Shown: in pieces, positions 1 to 8,159 of the stretch | Layout: the number at the start of each line of letters is the position of its first letter | Numbering within the stretch: position 1 is the stretch's first letter | Source: Amycolatopsis sp. NBRC 101858 | GTDB taxonomy: Bacteria > Actinomycetota > Actinomycetes > Mycobacteriales > Pseudonocardiaceae | DNA: 64,000 bases | Reading direction: 5' to 3' | NCBI RefSeq assembly: GCF_030269325.1 | Contig: NZ_BSTD01000002.1 | Coordinates: 930,001 to 994,000, forward strand | Made by a program: the position numbers and the translations under genes | Notes under the pieces: generated by a model | The model's database searches: none | What the model was told of the DNA's origin: nothing | What the model saw: only the letters and a program-made list of their open reading frames with translations

Positions 1-1516
1 ATGTCAGCGGTTCACCGGTGCCGGCGTTCCACACTCGAGTCCGGCCGTCGCTGCCGCCACTGACGATCCGTCGGCCCGCCGGGTCCACCGCCACGGTCAG
101 TACTCCGCGGGAAGGCGCCGTGATCGGCTTGCCCAGGCGGTTCCCGGTTTCCGCGTCCCAGCGAATGAGCGCGCCGTCGTCGCTGCCTGCCGTGATGATC
201 TGGCGCCCGTCTGGCGTCACGACGACCGAGTTGATGGCGCCGCGGTGCCCTGTCAGTGGGCTGCCGATGGGCTCTCCGCTGTCGCGATCCCACCGGCGTA
301 CCGTCCCGTCTGCGCCGACGCTCACCATCCGTCGGCTATCGGGAGTAAACGCGACCGCTCGGACGCCGCCCTCGTGCCCGATCAGCGAGCCATCGGTGGG
401 GTTGCCCGTCACGGCGTCCCATCGGACGATCGCGCCGTCCTCACCGGCCCGGACCAGTACCTTTCCGTCCGGAGAGAGCGCCAGCGCGTTGACCCAGCCG
501 TCCGGCGCCCGCAGCCGCCCGTGTGCGCGGCCGGTGCGTGCGTCCCAACGCCGCACGGAGCCGTCGATACTCGCGCTGAAGACTGTGCCGGTCTCCTGGT
601 GCACGGCGAGGGCGTTGACGGCGACAGCGGGCCCCTGGAAGTACTCGGTGAAGTTGCTACCACGACTGACCGATGCGAGGCCGATCGTGCCGTCGTTGCC
701 GCAGCTGATCACCCGGTCGCCGCCCACACTGACCAGAACGGAGCGGACCCAGTCGGTGTGACCGAACAGCGGGCTAGCGGCACCGTCGGCAAGATCCCAG
801 TAGCGGACCGTACCGTCACTGCCGCCGCTCACGATTCGCTTGCCGTCCGGCGTCACCGCCACGGTGAACACGGTGCCGTCATGGCCGAGCATGGGCTCGC
901 CGATCGCCAACCCGGTGCGAAGGTCCCAGCGACGGATGGTGCCGTCACTGCCGCCGCTGACGAGCTCGGTCTCCTCCGGCGTGAGGGCCAGAGCCTGTAC
1001 CCACCCGACGTGGCCGGTGAGAGCAGCGCGTTGGCCGCTGAGGCGGATGATTCCGTCAGTACCACTCCAAATGACCCCGGACTCGTCTGCTATCACAGCC
1101 CGTACCGATCCTTCGGTCCGTGTTGTGGTGACTTCGCCGGAGCGGAGGTTCCAAGCGCTGACCGTCCCGTCGTCGCCGCCGCTGATGACCCGCATACCGT
1201 CAGAGCTGACTCGCACGGCCCAGATCAGACTCGTGTGGCTGGGTACCTCCTCGATGAGGCGACCGGTTTCGACATCCCAGAGGCGGACTACTCCGTCGCC
1301 CCCGCCGCTGACGATATTCCGCCCGTCGGGCGTGACCGCGACGGCCAGCACCCATCGCGAGTCCGCAGTGATGGGTTCGCCGATCTCTCGCCGTTCCAGC
1401 AAATCCCAACGCCGGAGAGCTCCGTCGCCGCCGCCGGTCACGACCCAGCCGTCGGACGCCATAGCCATCGAGAAGAACGGCCAGAAGTGCCGCGCGAACG
1501 GCTTGCTGTCCACCAC
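1..1516 (-). CDS. WD40-repeat beta-propeller protein, C-terminus cut by window edge
   Basis: The minus-strand frame is open from about 1516 to the left edge (about 505 residues, no stop seen). It carries about 12 WD40 units, each with a core like SGGSDGTIRRWDL; examples are VSGGGDGVVRLWDV, VSGGSDGTVRYWDL and ISGGDDGTVSAWNL. Unit seven (SCGNDGTIGLASV) has lost the Trp-Asp signature and unit four is degenerate. WD40 propellers are protein-binding scaffolds; in actinomycetes they often form the C-terminal half of NTPase or kinase proteins. No such N-terminal domain is present here. The frame is closed by TAG at 1520-1522, so the earliest start is GTG at 1516, which has no good ribosome-binding site. 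An ATG lies further in, in the first blade. The gene may be a stand-alone propeller or a 5'-truncated relic. Family certain, start uncertain. Confidence 0.75.
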   Translation of the reverse strand, partial: MVDSKPFARHFWPFFSMAMASDGWVVTGGGDGALRRWDLLERREIGEPITADSRWVLAVAVTPDGRNIVSGGGDGVVRLWDVETGRLIEEVPSHTSLIWAVRVSSDGMRVISGGDDGTVSAWNLRSGEVTTTRTEGSVRAVIADESGVIWSGTDGIIRLSGQRAALTGHVGWVQALALTPEETELVSGGSDGTIRRWDLRTGLAIGEPMLGHDGTVFTVAVTPDGKRIVSGGSDGTVRYWDLADGAASPLFGHTDWVRSVLVSVGGDRVISCGNDGTIGLASVSRGSNFTEYFQGPAVAVNALAVHQETGTVFSASIDGSVRRWDARTGRAHGRLRAPDGWVNALALSPDGKVLVRAGEDGAIVRWDAVTGNPTDGSLIGHEGGVRAVAFTPDSRRMVSVGADGTVRRWDRDSGEPIGSPLTGHRGAINSVVVTPDGRQIITAGSDDGALIRWDAETGNRLGKPITAPSRGVLTVAVDPAGRRIVSGGSDGRTRVWNAGTGEPLT

Positions 1517-1744
1517 GTGCTAGTAGTCGCTGCTCTCATCCGGAATGTGACACCGTGATCCCTCGGCGGGTCGGTAAGCCGAGACCCGTTGGCGGACATC
1601 CGGCCAAGCCAGCGACCGCAGGGTGCCGAACGGCAGTCGGCTGCGGAGGGCAGAGTTCGCGGGAACGATGTGCCTCGCCCCGCGCGGCGAGAATAGTCTT
1701 GGCGGGTTGGACTCCGCCTTCACAACGGCCAAGGGAAGCAAAGA

Positions 1745-2209
1745 TCAAGTCGAGCCAGATTCGCGAAGGTCTGGGATATCCAGTTCCCTGCGGGCGGCTT
1801 CCAGAAACGGAAACCGCCGTTCCGCCATGAACTCCCAGACGTTGACGCCCGCCGGAAGACTCCCATAGACGGCATCGTGAAGACGCTGGGCGTACTCGAC
1901 TGATGCATGAATGAGTTGTTGTGTACCAACAAGTTCGATACATTTTTGCAGGTACCACATGCGATGAGTCGCAGGTTGTGGCACTTCACCGTGGCCTCCG
2001 TGCTCGAAGCGGTGCTCGGCCACCCTCTCCACTAATTGCATGCCTTCGAGGAAGTTGAAAATCACTTCTTTGCGCTCTGCTCGAATTTCGGCGACTCGTC
2101 TGATTTTTTCTTGCCGCTGAGTAGTCCGGGTCGCGAGATACTGCGCAGCGAATGACGCAGTTGCCCCGATCAGGACGCCTACCAGCGGCAGGATGACTGC
2201 CCAGTTCAT
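1745..2209 (-). CDS. Small membrane-anchored hypothetical protein
   Basis: A 154-residue protein with one N-terminal hydrophobic helix (WAVILPLVGVLIGATASFAA, residues 3-22), then a basic, charged helical segment (RTTQRQEKIRRVAEIRAERK) and a soluble alpha-helical C-terminal part. The layout resembles short bacterial membrane proteins with a single anchor and a cytoplasmic helical body. I do not recognise a named family. The ATG start at 2209 is preceded by AAGGCGG at a normal distance. It lies upstream of, and on the same strand as, the WD40 gene, with about 230 bases between them that look non-coding. Function unknown. Confidence 0.7.
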   Translation of the reverse strand: MNWAVILPLVGVLIGATASFAAQYLATRTTQRQEKIRRVAEIRAERKEVIFNFLEGMQLVERVAEHRFEHGGHGEVPQPATHRMWYLQKCIELVGTQQLIHASVEYAQRLHDAVYGSLPAGVNVWEFMAERRFPFLEAARRELDIPDLRESGST

Positions 2210-2326
2210 GTCGCCGCCTTAGAGTGAACGTCTGAAACCGGTTGCAGGCACTGAGGAGGAACTGGCGTGGGTCGAAGGCGAAGCAGTGACGTGTCATGTC
2301 CCCCGCCGACGAGGCCGCTCGGCCAC

Positions 2327-2554
2327 TCACGGCAATAGGGCCTCCGGAAGGTCATGTCGACCACCAAGCCTTTGGACACGTACGCGCTCGACGGCATACT
2401 CCGGATGCGCCTGGTCGACACGAATCGCCGGCTGATAGGCGGTCGCGAACGGCTGCCCAAAATGATGTCCCTCGAGATGGGAAACCGCGAACTGGCCGAG
2501 TGCCCCACACACCTTGTCGAGCACCGACCGGCTCGTCCACACGTTGTCGTCCAA
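2327..2554 (-). CDS. Short possible gene or gene remnant
   Basis: A 75-codon frame starting at TTG 2554, with GAGAGG six bases upstream. The product begins LDDNVWTSRSVLDKVCGALG and contains HLEGHHFGQPFATAYQPAI. The HHFG-x-P-x-x-TAYQ-x-AI pattern reminds me of small conserved actinobacterial hypothetical proteins, from memory only. The C-terminal third looks random, so the gene may be truncated by a frameshift. The remainder of 2210-2779 shows no other convincing gene on either strand. Low confidence. Confidence 0.3.
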   Translation of the reverse strand: MDDNVWTSRSVLDKVCGALGQFAVSHLEGHHFGQPFATAYQPAIRVDQAHPEYAVERVRVQRLGGRHDLPEALLP

Positions 2555-2779
2555 TCGGCACCTCTCAACCAGAGTAGTGCACCACAAGTCGTCGACGGCC
2601 GATTCCCTGTTACTCACGGTCTGCTCAAGCGCGAAGCTAGGCCAGTGACAACTACAGGGGACCAAGTCCGGTGGGCGAAGCCGCTGCTGCCAGTCTGAGC
2701 CGGCTTGTCGCGTGCGCCATCGACGCCGCCCCGGATTTGTCGGACGAGGTCCTGGCGGCCAACCGGACCAGCGAAAGGC

Positions 2780-2810
2780 GGCTCGTCCGCCGTGTCGTGG
2801 CGGACGAGCC
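2780..2810 (-). terminator. Hairpin terminator after the GH6 gene
   Basis: A perfect 12-bp inverted repeat (GGCTCGTCCGCC / GGCGGACGAGCC) with a 7-base loop, 45 bases past the GH6 stop codon. It has no long U tract, which is common for actinobacterial terminators. Confidence 0.7.
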
Positions 2811-2854
2811 GTACCCTTCTCCGGCATTCTTCTTTGTGTGTCAAGCGGTTCCGG

Positions 2855-3796
2855 TTACGTCCCGTCGATCAGTCGGATGGCTAGGTCCGGGCTGAACGTG
2901 CCCGCCGGCACTGTCGGTGCGATACCGCACTCGCCGTCGGACACTCCGGGCGTCTTCACCCACAGCAGCATCTCCGCGCCGCCACCGACCTGGGCCGTGA
3001 CGCCGAGCTTGCGCCCGGGTGGGTTGCACCAGTCGCCGTTGGAGCCGTTGGCGTTGCGGCTCGTGTCGATGATGAACTTCGCTCCGCCGCCCAGTCCCGA
3101 GTTCACGGAGTTGGCGTAAGTGATCGACTGGCTGGTCGTGTAGTAGTTCGACACGTTCACCGAGAACCCGCGGACGTTGGCCACCCCGGCGGCCTTCAGC
3201 CGGCTCGCCATCGTCGAGGCCGCCACCCAGCCGGCGTTGCCGCCGTCGAGGTAGGCGTACGTGTTCGGCGCCTTCTGCTTGAACATCTGCGTCGCGTACG
3301 TGAGCATCGTGTTGCGGTCGGCGATCTGCGCGCTGCTCATGCAGTCGAAGTCGCCGAGCGCGTCCGGCTCGATCACCACGACCGCCGGGTGCGTCCCGAC
3401 GCCCGCCGCGAAACTCGAGATCCACGTCTTGTACGCGCCGAGACTCCCCGCTCCCCCGCCGGACTCGCCGCCACACGCGTCACGACCGGGCAGGTTGTAC
3501 GCCACCAGCACCGGCAGCTTGTCGTGGCTGTCGGCGGCGCCGACGTAACTCGCCACCGTGGAACCGATGCTGCTGTCGTTGCCGAACCACTTCGCGATCG
3601 GCTTCGAGGCGATGGACGTGGTGATCTTCGAGGCTCGTGAGTCGCTCGAGTGCGACGCCACCCACTGGGCGGGTGCCGAACCCGTGTTGACGTAGAACCC
3701 GCTGGTCATGTCAATCGGACTGGCCGCGCCGGCGGGCACCGCGGTGCCCACGAGCAAGAGTGCCGACACCGCGAGGATGCGGGCTGTCCACGACAT
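2855..3796 (-). CDS. Secreted glycoside hydrolase family 6 cellulase
   Basis: A 313-residue secreted endoglucanase or cellobiohydrolase-type enzyme that cuts beta-1,4-glucan with inversion. Residues 1-25 are a signal peptide ending AGAA. The GH6 signatures are intact: YNLPGRD at 100-106 and EPDALGD at 143-149, so the two catalytic aspartates of the family correspond to D106 and D145. The protein is a bare catalytic domain with no cellulose-binding module, at the short end for the family. ATG 3796 is chosen over an in-frame upstream ATG because AAGGAGGTCC sits just before it and the signal peptide starts there. It lies 57 bases downstream of the GH114 gene on the same strand, with the terminator at 2780-2810 after it, so the two probably share one transcript and the operator at 4714-4725. 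Confidence 0.95.
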   Translation of the reverse strand: MSWTARILAVSALLLVGTAVPAGAASPIDMTSGFYVNTGSAPAQWVASHSSDSRASKITTSIASKPIAKWFGNDSSIGSTVASYVGAADSHDKLPVLVAYNLPGRDACGGESGGGAGSLGAYKTWISSFAAGVGTHPAVVVIEPDALGDFDCMSSAQIADRNTMLTYATQMFKQKAPNTYAYLDGGNAGWVAASTMASRLKAAGVANVRGFSVNVSNYYTTSQSITYANSVNSGLGGGAKFIIDTSRNANGSNGDWCNPPGRKLGVTAQVGGGAEMLLWVKTPGVSDGECGIAPTVPAGTFSPDLAIRLIDGT

Positions 3797-3853
3797 TGTG
3801 GACCTCCTTCTTCTTTGTTGGATTTTGCTTTCCGTCGGCTGTCGCCTTTTCAC

Positions 3854-4669
3854 TCAGCAGGTCTGCCGGAGGTATCCGGACTCACCTGCAGGCACCACGT
3901 CCTCGTCCCGCCGGACGATGCTGATCTTGCCCTTCCACGACGCGCAGGCCTTGCTGAGGCCTCCGCTCGTGTACTCGACGTCCACCACCCGGTTCCCGAA
4001 CGCGTTCGCGTAGACGTCGCATTCGGTGTACTGCCCGCATTCTTCGGCCACCGCGAAGTCCAGCCCGTTGGCGACCCGGTTCGCGGCCAGGTCCACCGTG
4101 TTCTTCTGCGCGATCGCCAGCCCTTTCGCGTGCGCGTGGCCCGACAGCAGCTTGATGTAGTCCTGCGCGTTCGCCGTCGAAATCAGGTTCTTCGACCGCT
4201 CGTAGCTGTCGTAGTTGTCCGGCTCGATCGCCTGGAACCCCTTGCTCGCACAGGAATCGATGATCCCGTCGATCTTCGCGGCCACCCGGGTGCGCTTGTC
4301 CGCCGTGCGGATGTCGAGCAGGGTCTCGTGCCAGTCCGGGTCGACGACCTTGTTCCCGTTCGCGTCCCGCAGCAGCAGGTCACTCGCCCACTGGCCGTCG
4401 TCGCCCTCGTTGACCTGGAAAGCGTTGATGTAACAGATGTTGTAGAGCCCGCTCGCCGCCGAGTCGGAATTGTCCCGGCTCACGATCTTGACCCCGGACG
4501 GCGGTGAGTACGCCCCGCCGATCTGGTAGTCCCACGCCGACGGCGTCGGCGGCAGCGTCACGGCCGCCGACGACACACCGGCGGACGCCAGCAAGCCGGC
4601 CGAAGTCAGCGTCGGCACGGCGAGAGCGGCCAGGAACCAGGACTTCACCACACAGGATTTGCGCGTCAC
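3854..4669 (-). CDS. Secreted GH114-like endo-alpha-1,4-polygalactosaminidase family protein
   Basis: A 271-residue exported protein. A signal peptide (hydrophobic WFLAALAVPTLTSAGLLASA) is followed by a TIM-barrel domain that opens with TPSAWDYQIGGAYSPPSGVK. It contains ICYINAFQVNEGDDG, AIEPDNYDSYERSKNLIS and FAVAEECGQYTECDVYANAF, the patterns I associate with GH114. Characterised members hydrolyse polygalactosamine, but most members are untested. GTG at 4669 is chosen because GATGGAG lies just upstream. An in-frame ATG at 4744 would read through the operator and promoter at 4712-4740 and is rejected. It leads a two-gene unit with the GH6 cellulase. Its presence in a cellulose cluster is unexpected; it may act on fungal or bacterial galactosaminogalactan, or its substrate may be misassigned. 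Confidence 0.82.
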   Translation of the reverse strand: MTRKSCVVKSWFLAALAVPTLTSAGLLASAGVSSAAVTLPPTPSAWDYQIGGAYSPPSGVKIVSRDNSDSAASGLYNICYINAFQVNEGDDGQWASDLLLRDANGNKVVDPDWHETLLDIRTADKRTRVAAKIDGIIDSCASKGFQAIEPDNYDSYERSKNLISTANAQDYIKLLSGHAHAKGLAIAQKNTVDLAANRVANGLDFAVAEECGQYTECDVYANAFGNRVVDVEYTSGGLSKACASWKGKISIVRRDEDVVPAGESGYLRQTC

Positions 4670-4711
4670 ATCGACTCCATCGGGGATGCGAAGGGATGGT
4701 CCAGTCCATTT

Positions 4712-4740
4712 ATGAAAGCGCTTTCTCTCCTGCCTGTCAA
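4712..4740 (-). promoter_or_regulatory. Sigma-70-type promoter of the GH114-GH6 unit
   Basis: Reading the minus strand: a TTGACA -35 box (4735-4740), a 17-base spacer (4718-4734) and a TTTCAT -10-like box (4712-4717). The AGCGCT-centred operator lies in the spacer and -10, which is a classic repression geometry. The start codon is about 45 bases downstream. Confidence 0.65.
4714..4725. promoter_or_regulatory. LacI-family operator GAAAGCGCTTTC
   Basis: A perfect 12-bp palindrome with the CG-centred AGCGCT core typical of LacI-family sites. It sits between the -35 and -10 boxes upstream of the GH114-GH6 genes. It shares its core with sites at 8010-8023, 8722-8733 and 12595-12612, and the LacI regulator at 12657-13658 is the natural candidate ligand. 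Confidence 0.7.
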
Positions 4741-4820
4741 TCATTCACGACCTGATATCCCACAATGATCGATCGACCGTATCAAGCGGAAAGACCCGAG
4801 ATTCACCGCCACCGGCTCCA

Positions 4821-5603
4821 TTATCCGGGTTGTTCGGGCCGCGCGTGCCGGGCGAACCAAGCCGCGGCCGCGCGCAAGGGGACCTCGACGGCGGCCAGGT
4901 CCGGGTACCAGGCCCTCTCCCACTCCAGGGAGATCCAGCCGGACCACGACCGCAGGATCTCGCCGCAGTCTTCCAGCGGCACCGCGCCTGCGCCGGGCGG
5001 CACCGGGGTCGGGTCGGCTCGGCTCACCGCGTCCTTGACCTGGAAGTAGCCGAGGTAGCGGCCGAGCACCTCGCGGGTGTCGGCCGGGTCCTCGCCGGCC
5101 CGCCACGGGTGCACCGCGTCCCACAGGACGGCGACCAGGTCCGGGTCGCCGAACGGCTCGACGACCTCCAGCGCGGCCTTGCCGGTGGGCCGCGAGTCGT
5201 GGGTCTCGAGCAGGAGGCGCACGCCCGAGCCGCGCAGGTCGTCGAGAACGGCTTCGTTCCGGGACCGCGCGTCGCCGTGACCGCCCGGGAAGACGCGCAC
5301 GGACGGCGCGCCGATCCGGTGGGCCAGCTCGATCAGCGCGCGCAGCTCGTCGATCACCGGGCCGTCGGGCCCGGGGGCGCAGACCTTCGCGTACCCGGCC
5401 AGGCACGCGACGGCCAGCCCTTGATCGACGAGGAGGGAACGGAGGTCGTCGACGACCCGGCCCGGCAGGCCCAGGCGGACTTCCTCGCTCGCGTGCACGC
5501 GAAGCTCCAGTCCTTCGCACCCGTGCGCCAGCGCCGTGCGCGCGGCCTCGCGCACCGGGACGCCCGGCATGCCCAGGGTGCTCACGGCGAACCGCCAGCT
5601 CAT
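4821..5603 (-). CDS. Sugar phosphate isomerase/epimerase-like TIM-barrel protein
   Basis: A 260-residue cytoplasmic protein of the xylose isomerase-like TIM-barrel superfamily (AP endonuclease 2 fold). Features are an N-terminal strand FAVSTLGMPG, GCEGLELRVH, VFPGGHGDARSRNEAV, the metal-site-like segments LLLETHD and AVLWDAVHP, GYFQVKDAV and the C-terminal strand ISLEWERAW. The acidic and His residues at these strand ends fit a divalent-metal site. Members isomerise or epimerise sugars, inositols or hydroxypyruvate; the substrate here cannot be read. GGAGGT precedes ATG 5603. It starts 48 bases after the GH9 stop codon and is probably cotranscribed with it, which would place it in handling of sugar released by the cellulases. 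This role is inferred from position only. Confidence 0.8.
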   Translation of the reverse strand: MSWRFAVSTLGMPGVPVREAARTALAHGCEGLELRVHASEEVRLGLPGRVVDDLRSLLVDQGLAVACLAGYAKVCAPGPDGPVIDELRALIELAHRIGAPSVRVFPGGHGDARSRNEAVLDDLRGSGVRLLLETHDSRPTGKAALEVVEPFGDPDLVAVLWDAVHPWRAGEDPADTREVLGRYLGYFQVKDAVSRADPTPVPPGAGAVPLEDCGEILRSWSGWISLEWERAWYPDLAAVEVPLRAAAAWFARHARPEQPG

Positions 5604-5651
5604 CGATGACCTCCGTTCGACAGGGGCGTCCAGGATTTCAGGTGCCGCCGC

Positions 5652-7868
5652 TCAGCCGCGCGGCTCACCGGCGGCGAACGCCGCGATCCAGGCGAGCGAC
5701 GAGTTCCAGTTGATCGCCGTCTCGTTCGTCGAATAGGAGAAGATGTCGTCGATGTAGCACTTCGCGGGCGCGCAGCCGGGCAGGTTCTGCTGGGCCACCG
5801 GGTCCTGCAGGCCGCTGTTCGGGCCGCCGGCCAGCGAGCCCGGCGGCGGGGTGGGCAGCTTCGGGTCGAGCTGGTGGGCCCAGATCCGGCCGTGCTCGTT
5901 GGTGCTGGCCCGCTCGCCGTAGCCGGTGACGAACGACTGGTTCAGCCCGTTGCGGCCGAGCAGGTAGTCCATCGACTCGAGGACGGCGTTGCGATAGCCC
6001 GGGCGGTGCGTCAGATCGTAGGCCGTTGCGATCACCAGGGCGTTGTTGGTGGTCGAACTGCTCGAACCCCACGGGTAGGCCACCGCCTTGAACGGGTTCG
6101 GGTAGCCCTGCGAATTGACGTTTCGCACGTACTGGTCGGCGACGCTCACCACCCGCTGCCGGGCACCCAGCACGCGGTCCAGGGGGAAGCGCCACGGCAG
6201 CCGGGCGATCGTGAGGTCGGTCAGGGCACCGGTGTCGCGCCACGAGAACCCGTCGGCGGTGATCCGGCCGGTCATGGACTTCAGGTAGGTCCGGTCGCCC
6301 GTGGTCGCGTACAGCTCGGTCGCCGCCCAGGAGAACTCGTCGGTGACGTCGGTGTCGGAGTAGGCGCCGCCGCCGACGCTGTCTTCGGCCGGGGCGTAGA
6401 CAGCCGGGTGCGCGAGCGCGGCCTGCCACGCCGTCTTCGCCGCGGCCAGGCACTTCGCCGCGAACGCGCGGTCGTAGGGCTGCCAGACGCGGGCGCACTG
6501 GGCGGCCGCGGCGGCCAGGTTGAGCGTCGCCGCGGTGGACGGCGGGTGCAGGTAGCGCGGCTGCGCGTCGGCCTGGGGCTGAGTCGGCAGCGCGGTCCAG
6601 GCGAGGTCGTGGATCTTGTGGTGGGCCATCCCGGCGAGGGACTGCCCGGCCGGGACCTGCATCTTGAGCAGGAACTCGACTTCCCAGCGGGACTCGTCGA
6701 GCACGTCGGGGACGCGGTTGCCCGCCTCGGGCACCCTCAGGAGGCCGTCCTTCAAGTTCGTCCGGTCCCCTGTGGACAGTGAGCGCTCATAGCTGTCCAT
6801 GAGCTGCCACGCGGCGAGCGCACCGTTGACGACGTACTTGCCCTGGTCGCCGGCGTCGTACCAGCCGCCGCTGACGTCGAGGGAGTAGTCGCAGGTCCCG
6901 GGCAGGCAGGGCACGGACGTGTCGCCCTTGTTGGGCGCGACACCGAGGTGCCCGGCGGGGCGGGCGTAGGCGTCACCGACGTAGGCGGCGTCGATCGGGG
7001 TGCCGCTGCGGACGAGGTAGAAGTACTCCAGAGCGTCCTTGCGCAGGCCGTCGTACGGGTTGCGCGCGATGTCGAACGGCTCGCTGACGGCGGCGCCGAC
7101 CGCGAGGGTGTAACCGGTCCCCTCCCGGCGGTAGTCGCCGAAGTCCGCGATGTGCACGTGGTCGCCCGAGGCGGCGTCGTCGCCGCGCACCTGGGTCCGG
7201 CCCTTCTTCACGACCTTGCCCGTGCTGTCGCGAAGCTCCCACGGCACCGGTCTGGTCGAAGCATCCACAATGGACGCCTCCTTCGGGCCGGTCGTCGCGT
7301 ACCCGACCTGGTTCACCCGCACGGGTGAGCCGTAGTCCTTGCCGCCACCCGGGGCGATGGCGCCGCCGGTCAGCGAGACGTCGTCGACGCAGAACGTGTA
7401 GGGCTTCGCGGCGCCGCCGAACTGGAAGTTCACCTGGCCGCGCAGGGTGGCCAGGCTCGAGGTGCCGGTGAAGGTGAACGTCTTCGGGGTGCTCGTGATC
7501 GCGGCGCTCTTCGAGAACATCGTCGTGCTCGGGGCGACCGCGAGGCCGAGGCCGGCGCGGATCGTGACGTCGGCGGTGGCCGTCGCGGTGAACCGCAGCG
7601 TGTACGGCTGACCCGCTTCCAGGGGGATGTCGTTCTCGCCGAGCATCGAGTCCCACGGGTTGACCGTGCCCGCGGGCACGTCCGCGCACAGACGGCCGGC
7701 GTCGATGCGGGACGGGGTGTTCCCGCTGCTCCACCAGGGGGCCTTGGTGGTGTCGAACGTGCCGTTGAGCACGCGTTCGTACGGCGCGTCGGCGTGTGCG
7801 GCCGGGGCCAGCGACACGACGAGCACGACAGGCAGACAGGCGAATAGGAGCCTGGGTCTTACGGACAT
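5652..7868 (-). CDS. Secreted GH9 cellulase with N-terminal CBM and Ig-like domain
   Basis: A 738-residue modular secreted endoglucanase. Residues 1-26 are a signal peptide ending AHA. Residues 28-168 form a CBM4/9-type carbohydrate-binding module (LNGTFDT near the start, FCVDDVSLTGG at the end). Residues 181-265 are the CelD-type Ig-like domain (VRVNQVGYATTGPKEA). From about 270 is the GH9 catalytic domain: GGWYDAGDQGKYV at 334-346 supplies the catalytic-base Asp pair D338/D341, and the C-terminal YSTNETAINWN supplies the acid Glu. ATG 7868 is chosen because AGGAGA precedes it and it begins the signal peptide. It is divergent from the sugar ABC importer, with a shared regulatory region at 7869-8159, and is followed by the isomerase-like gene. 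Inverting cleavage of beta-1,4-glucan is the family activity. Confidence 0.95.
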   Translation of the reverse strand: MSVRPRLLFACLPVVLVVSLAPAAHADAPYERVLNGTFDTTKAPWWSSGNTPSRIDAGRLCADVPAGTVNPWDSMLGENDIPLEAGQPYTLRFTATATADVTIRAGLGLAVAPSTTMFSKSAAITSTPKTFTFTGTSSLATLRGQVNFQFGGAAKPYTFCVDDVSLTGGAIAPGGGKDYGSPVRVNQVGYATTGPKEASIVDASTRPVPWELRDSTGKVVKKGRTQVRGDDAASGDHVHIADFGDYRREGTGYTLAVGAAVSEPFDIARNPYDGLRKDALEYFYLVRSGTPIDAAYVGDAYARPAGHLGVAPNKGDTSVPCLPGTCDYSLDVSGGWYDAGDQGKYVVNGALAAWQLMDSYERSLSTGDRTNLKDGLLRVPEAGNRVPDVLDESRWEVEFLLKMQVPAGQSLAGMAHHKIHDLAWTALPTQPQADAQPRYLHPPSTAATLNLAAAAAQCARVWQPYDRAFAAKCLAAAKTAWQAALAHPAVYAPAEDSVGGGAYSDTDVTDEFSWAATELYATTGDRTYLKSMTGRITADGFSWRDTGALTDLTIARLPWRFPLDRVLGARQRVVSVADQYVRNVNSQGYPNPFKAVAYPWGSSSSTTNNALVIATAYDLTHRPGYRNAVLESMDYLLGRNGLNQSFVTGYGERASTNEHGRIWAHQLDPKLPTPPPGSLAGGPNSGLQDPVAQQNLPGCAPAKCYIDDIFSYSTNETAINWNSSLAWIAAFAAGEPRG

Positions 7869-7928
7869 ACCGGTTCTCCTGGGGACTTGGAGGAGCCGGC
7901 ACGCCACAGCGTCAGCGGGGATGGTGCG

Positions 7929-7960
7929 CCCGGGACGGCGCGTGTGTCAACCGTCCCGGG
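7929..7960. repeat. Inverted repeat in the GH9/importer intergenic region
   Basis: A perfect 10-bp inverted repeat, CCCGGGACGG / CCGTCCCGGG, with a 12-base spacer. It lies 61 bases upstream of the GH9 start. It could be a leader hairpin of the GH9 transcript or a second regulator site. Confidence 0.55.
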
Positions 7961-7977
7961 GTCTTGACAGCTGCCTC

Positions 7978-8007
7978 TTCACAACCGCGGCAACTCCGGG
8001 TTACAGT
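7978..8007 (+). promoter_or_regulatory. Candidate promoter of the sugar ABC importer operon
   Basis: TTCACA (7978-7983), an 18-base spacer and TACAGT (8002-8007), with the operator at 8010-8023 just downstream covering the expected transcription start. The leader to the ATG at 8160 would be about 140 bases. Confidence 0.45.
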
Positions 8008-8009
8008 CC

Positions 8010-8023
8010 TGTAAGCGCTTCCA
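8010..8023. promoter_or_regulatory. LacI-family operator TGTAAGCGCTTCCA
   Basis: A near-palindrome around AGCGCT that matches the site beside the LacI gene (TGTGAGCGCTCACA) in its left half and core. It is placed immediately downstream of the candidate -10 box of the importer operon, in the region shared with the divergent GH9 gene. Confidence 0.65.
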
Positions 8024-8159
8024 ATTCTGGCGCACGCCAGCCAGCGTTCCACCGGCACAGCCGCAGCGTCGCAGCAGGTGAAGGTGTTTTCACAAAGTCG
8101 TGATCCAGGCCGGACGGGCTGTTAGCGGTTCCGGAATCGGCCTCGTAAGTGGAGGTTTC

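Noticed and set aside
18..1558. Long plus-strand frames over the first 1.5 kb
   Set aside because: They are antisense shadows: the minus strand reads repeated WD40 motifs, while the plus frames show low-complexity Ser/Arg/Pro or Ala/Asp-rich text.
4670..4744. N-terminal extension of the GH114 gene to ATG 4744
   Set aside because: It would translate the operator and promoter elements, and it lies before a proper signal peptide with its own GTG start and ribosome-binding site.
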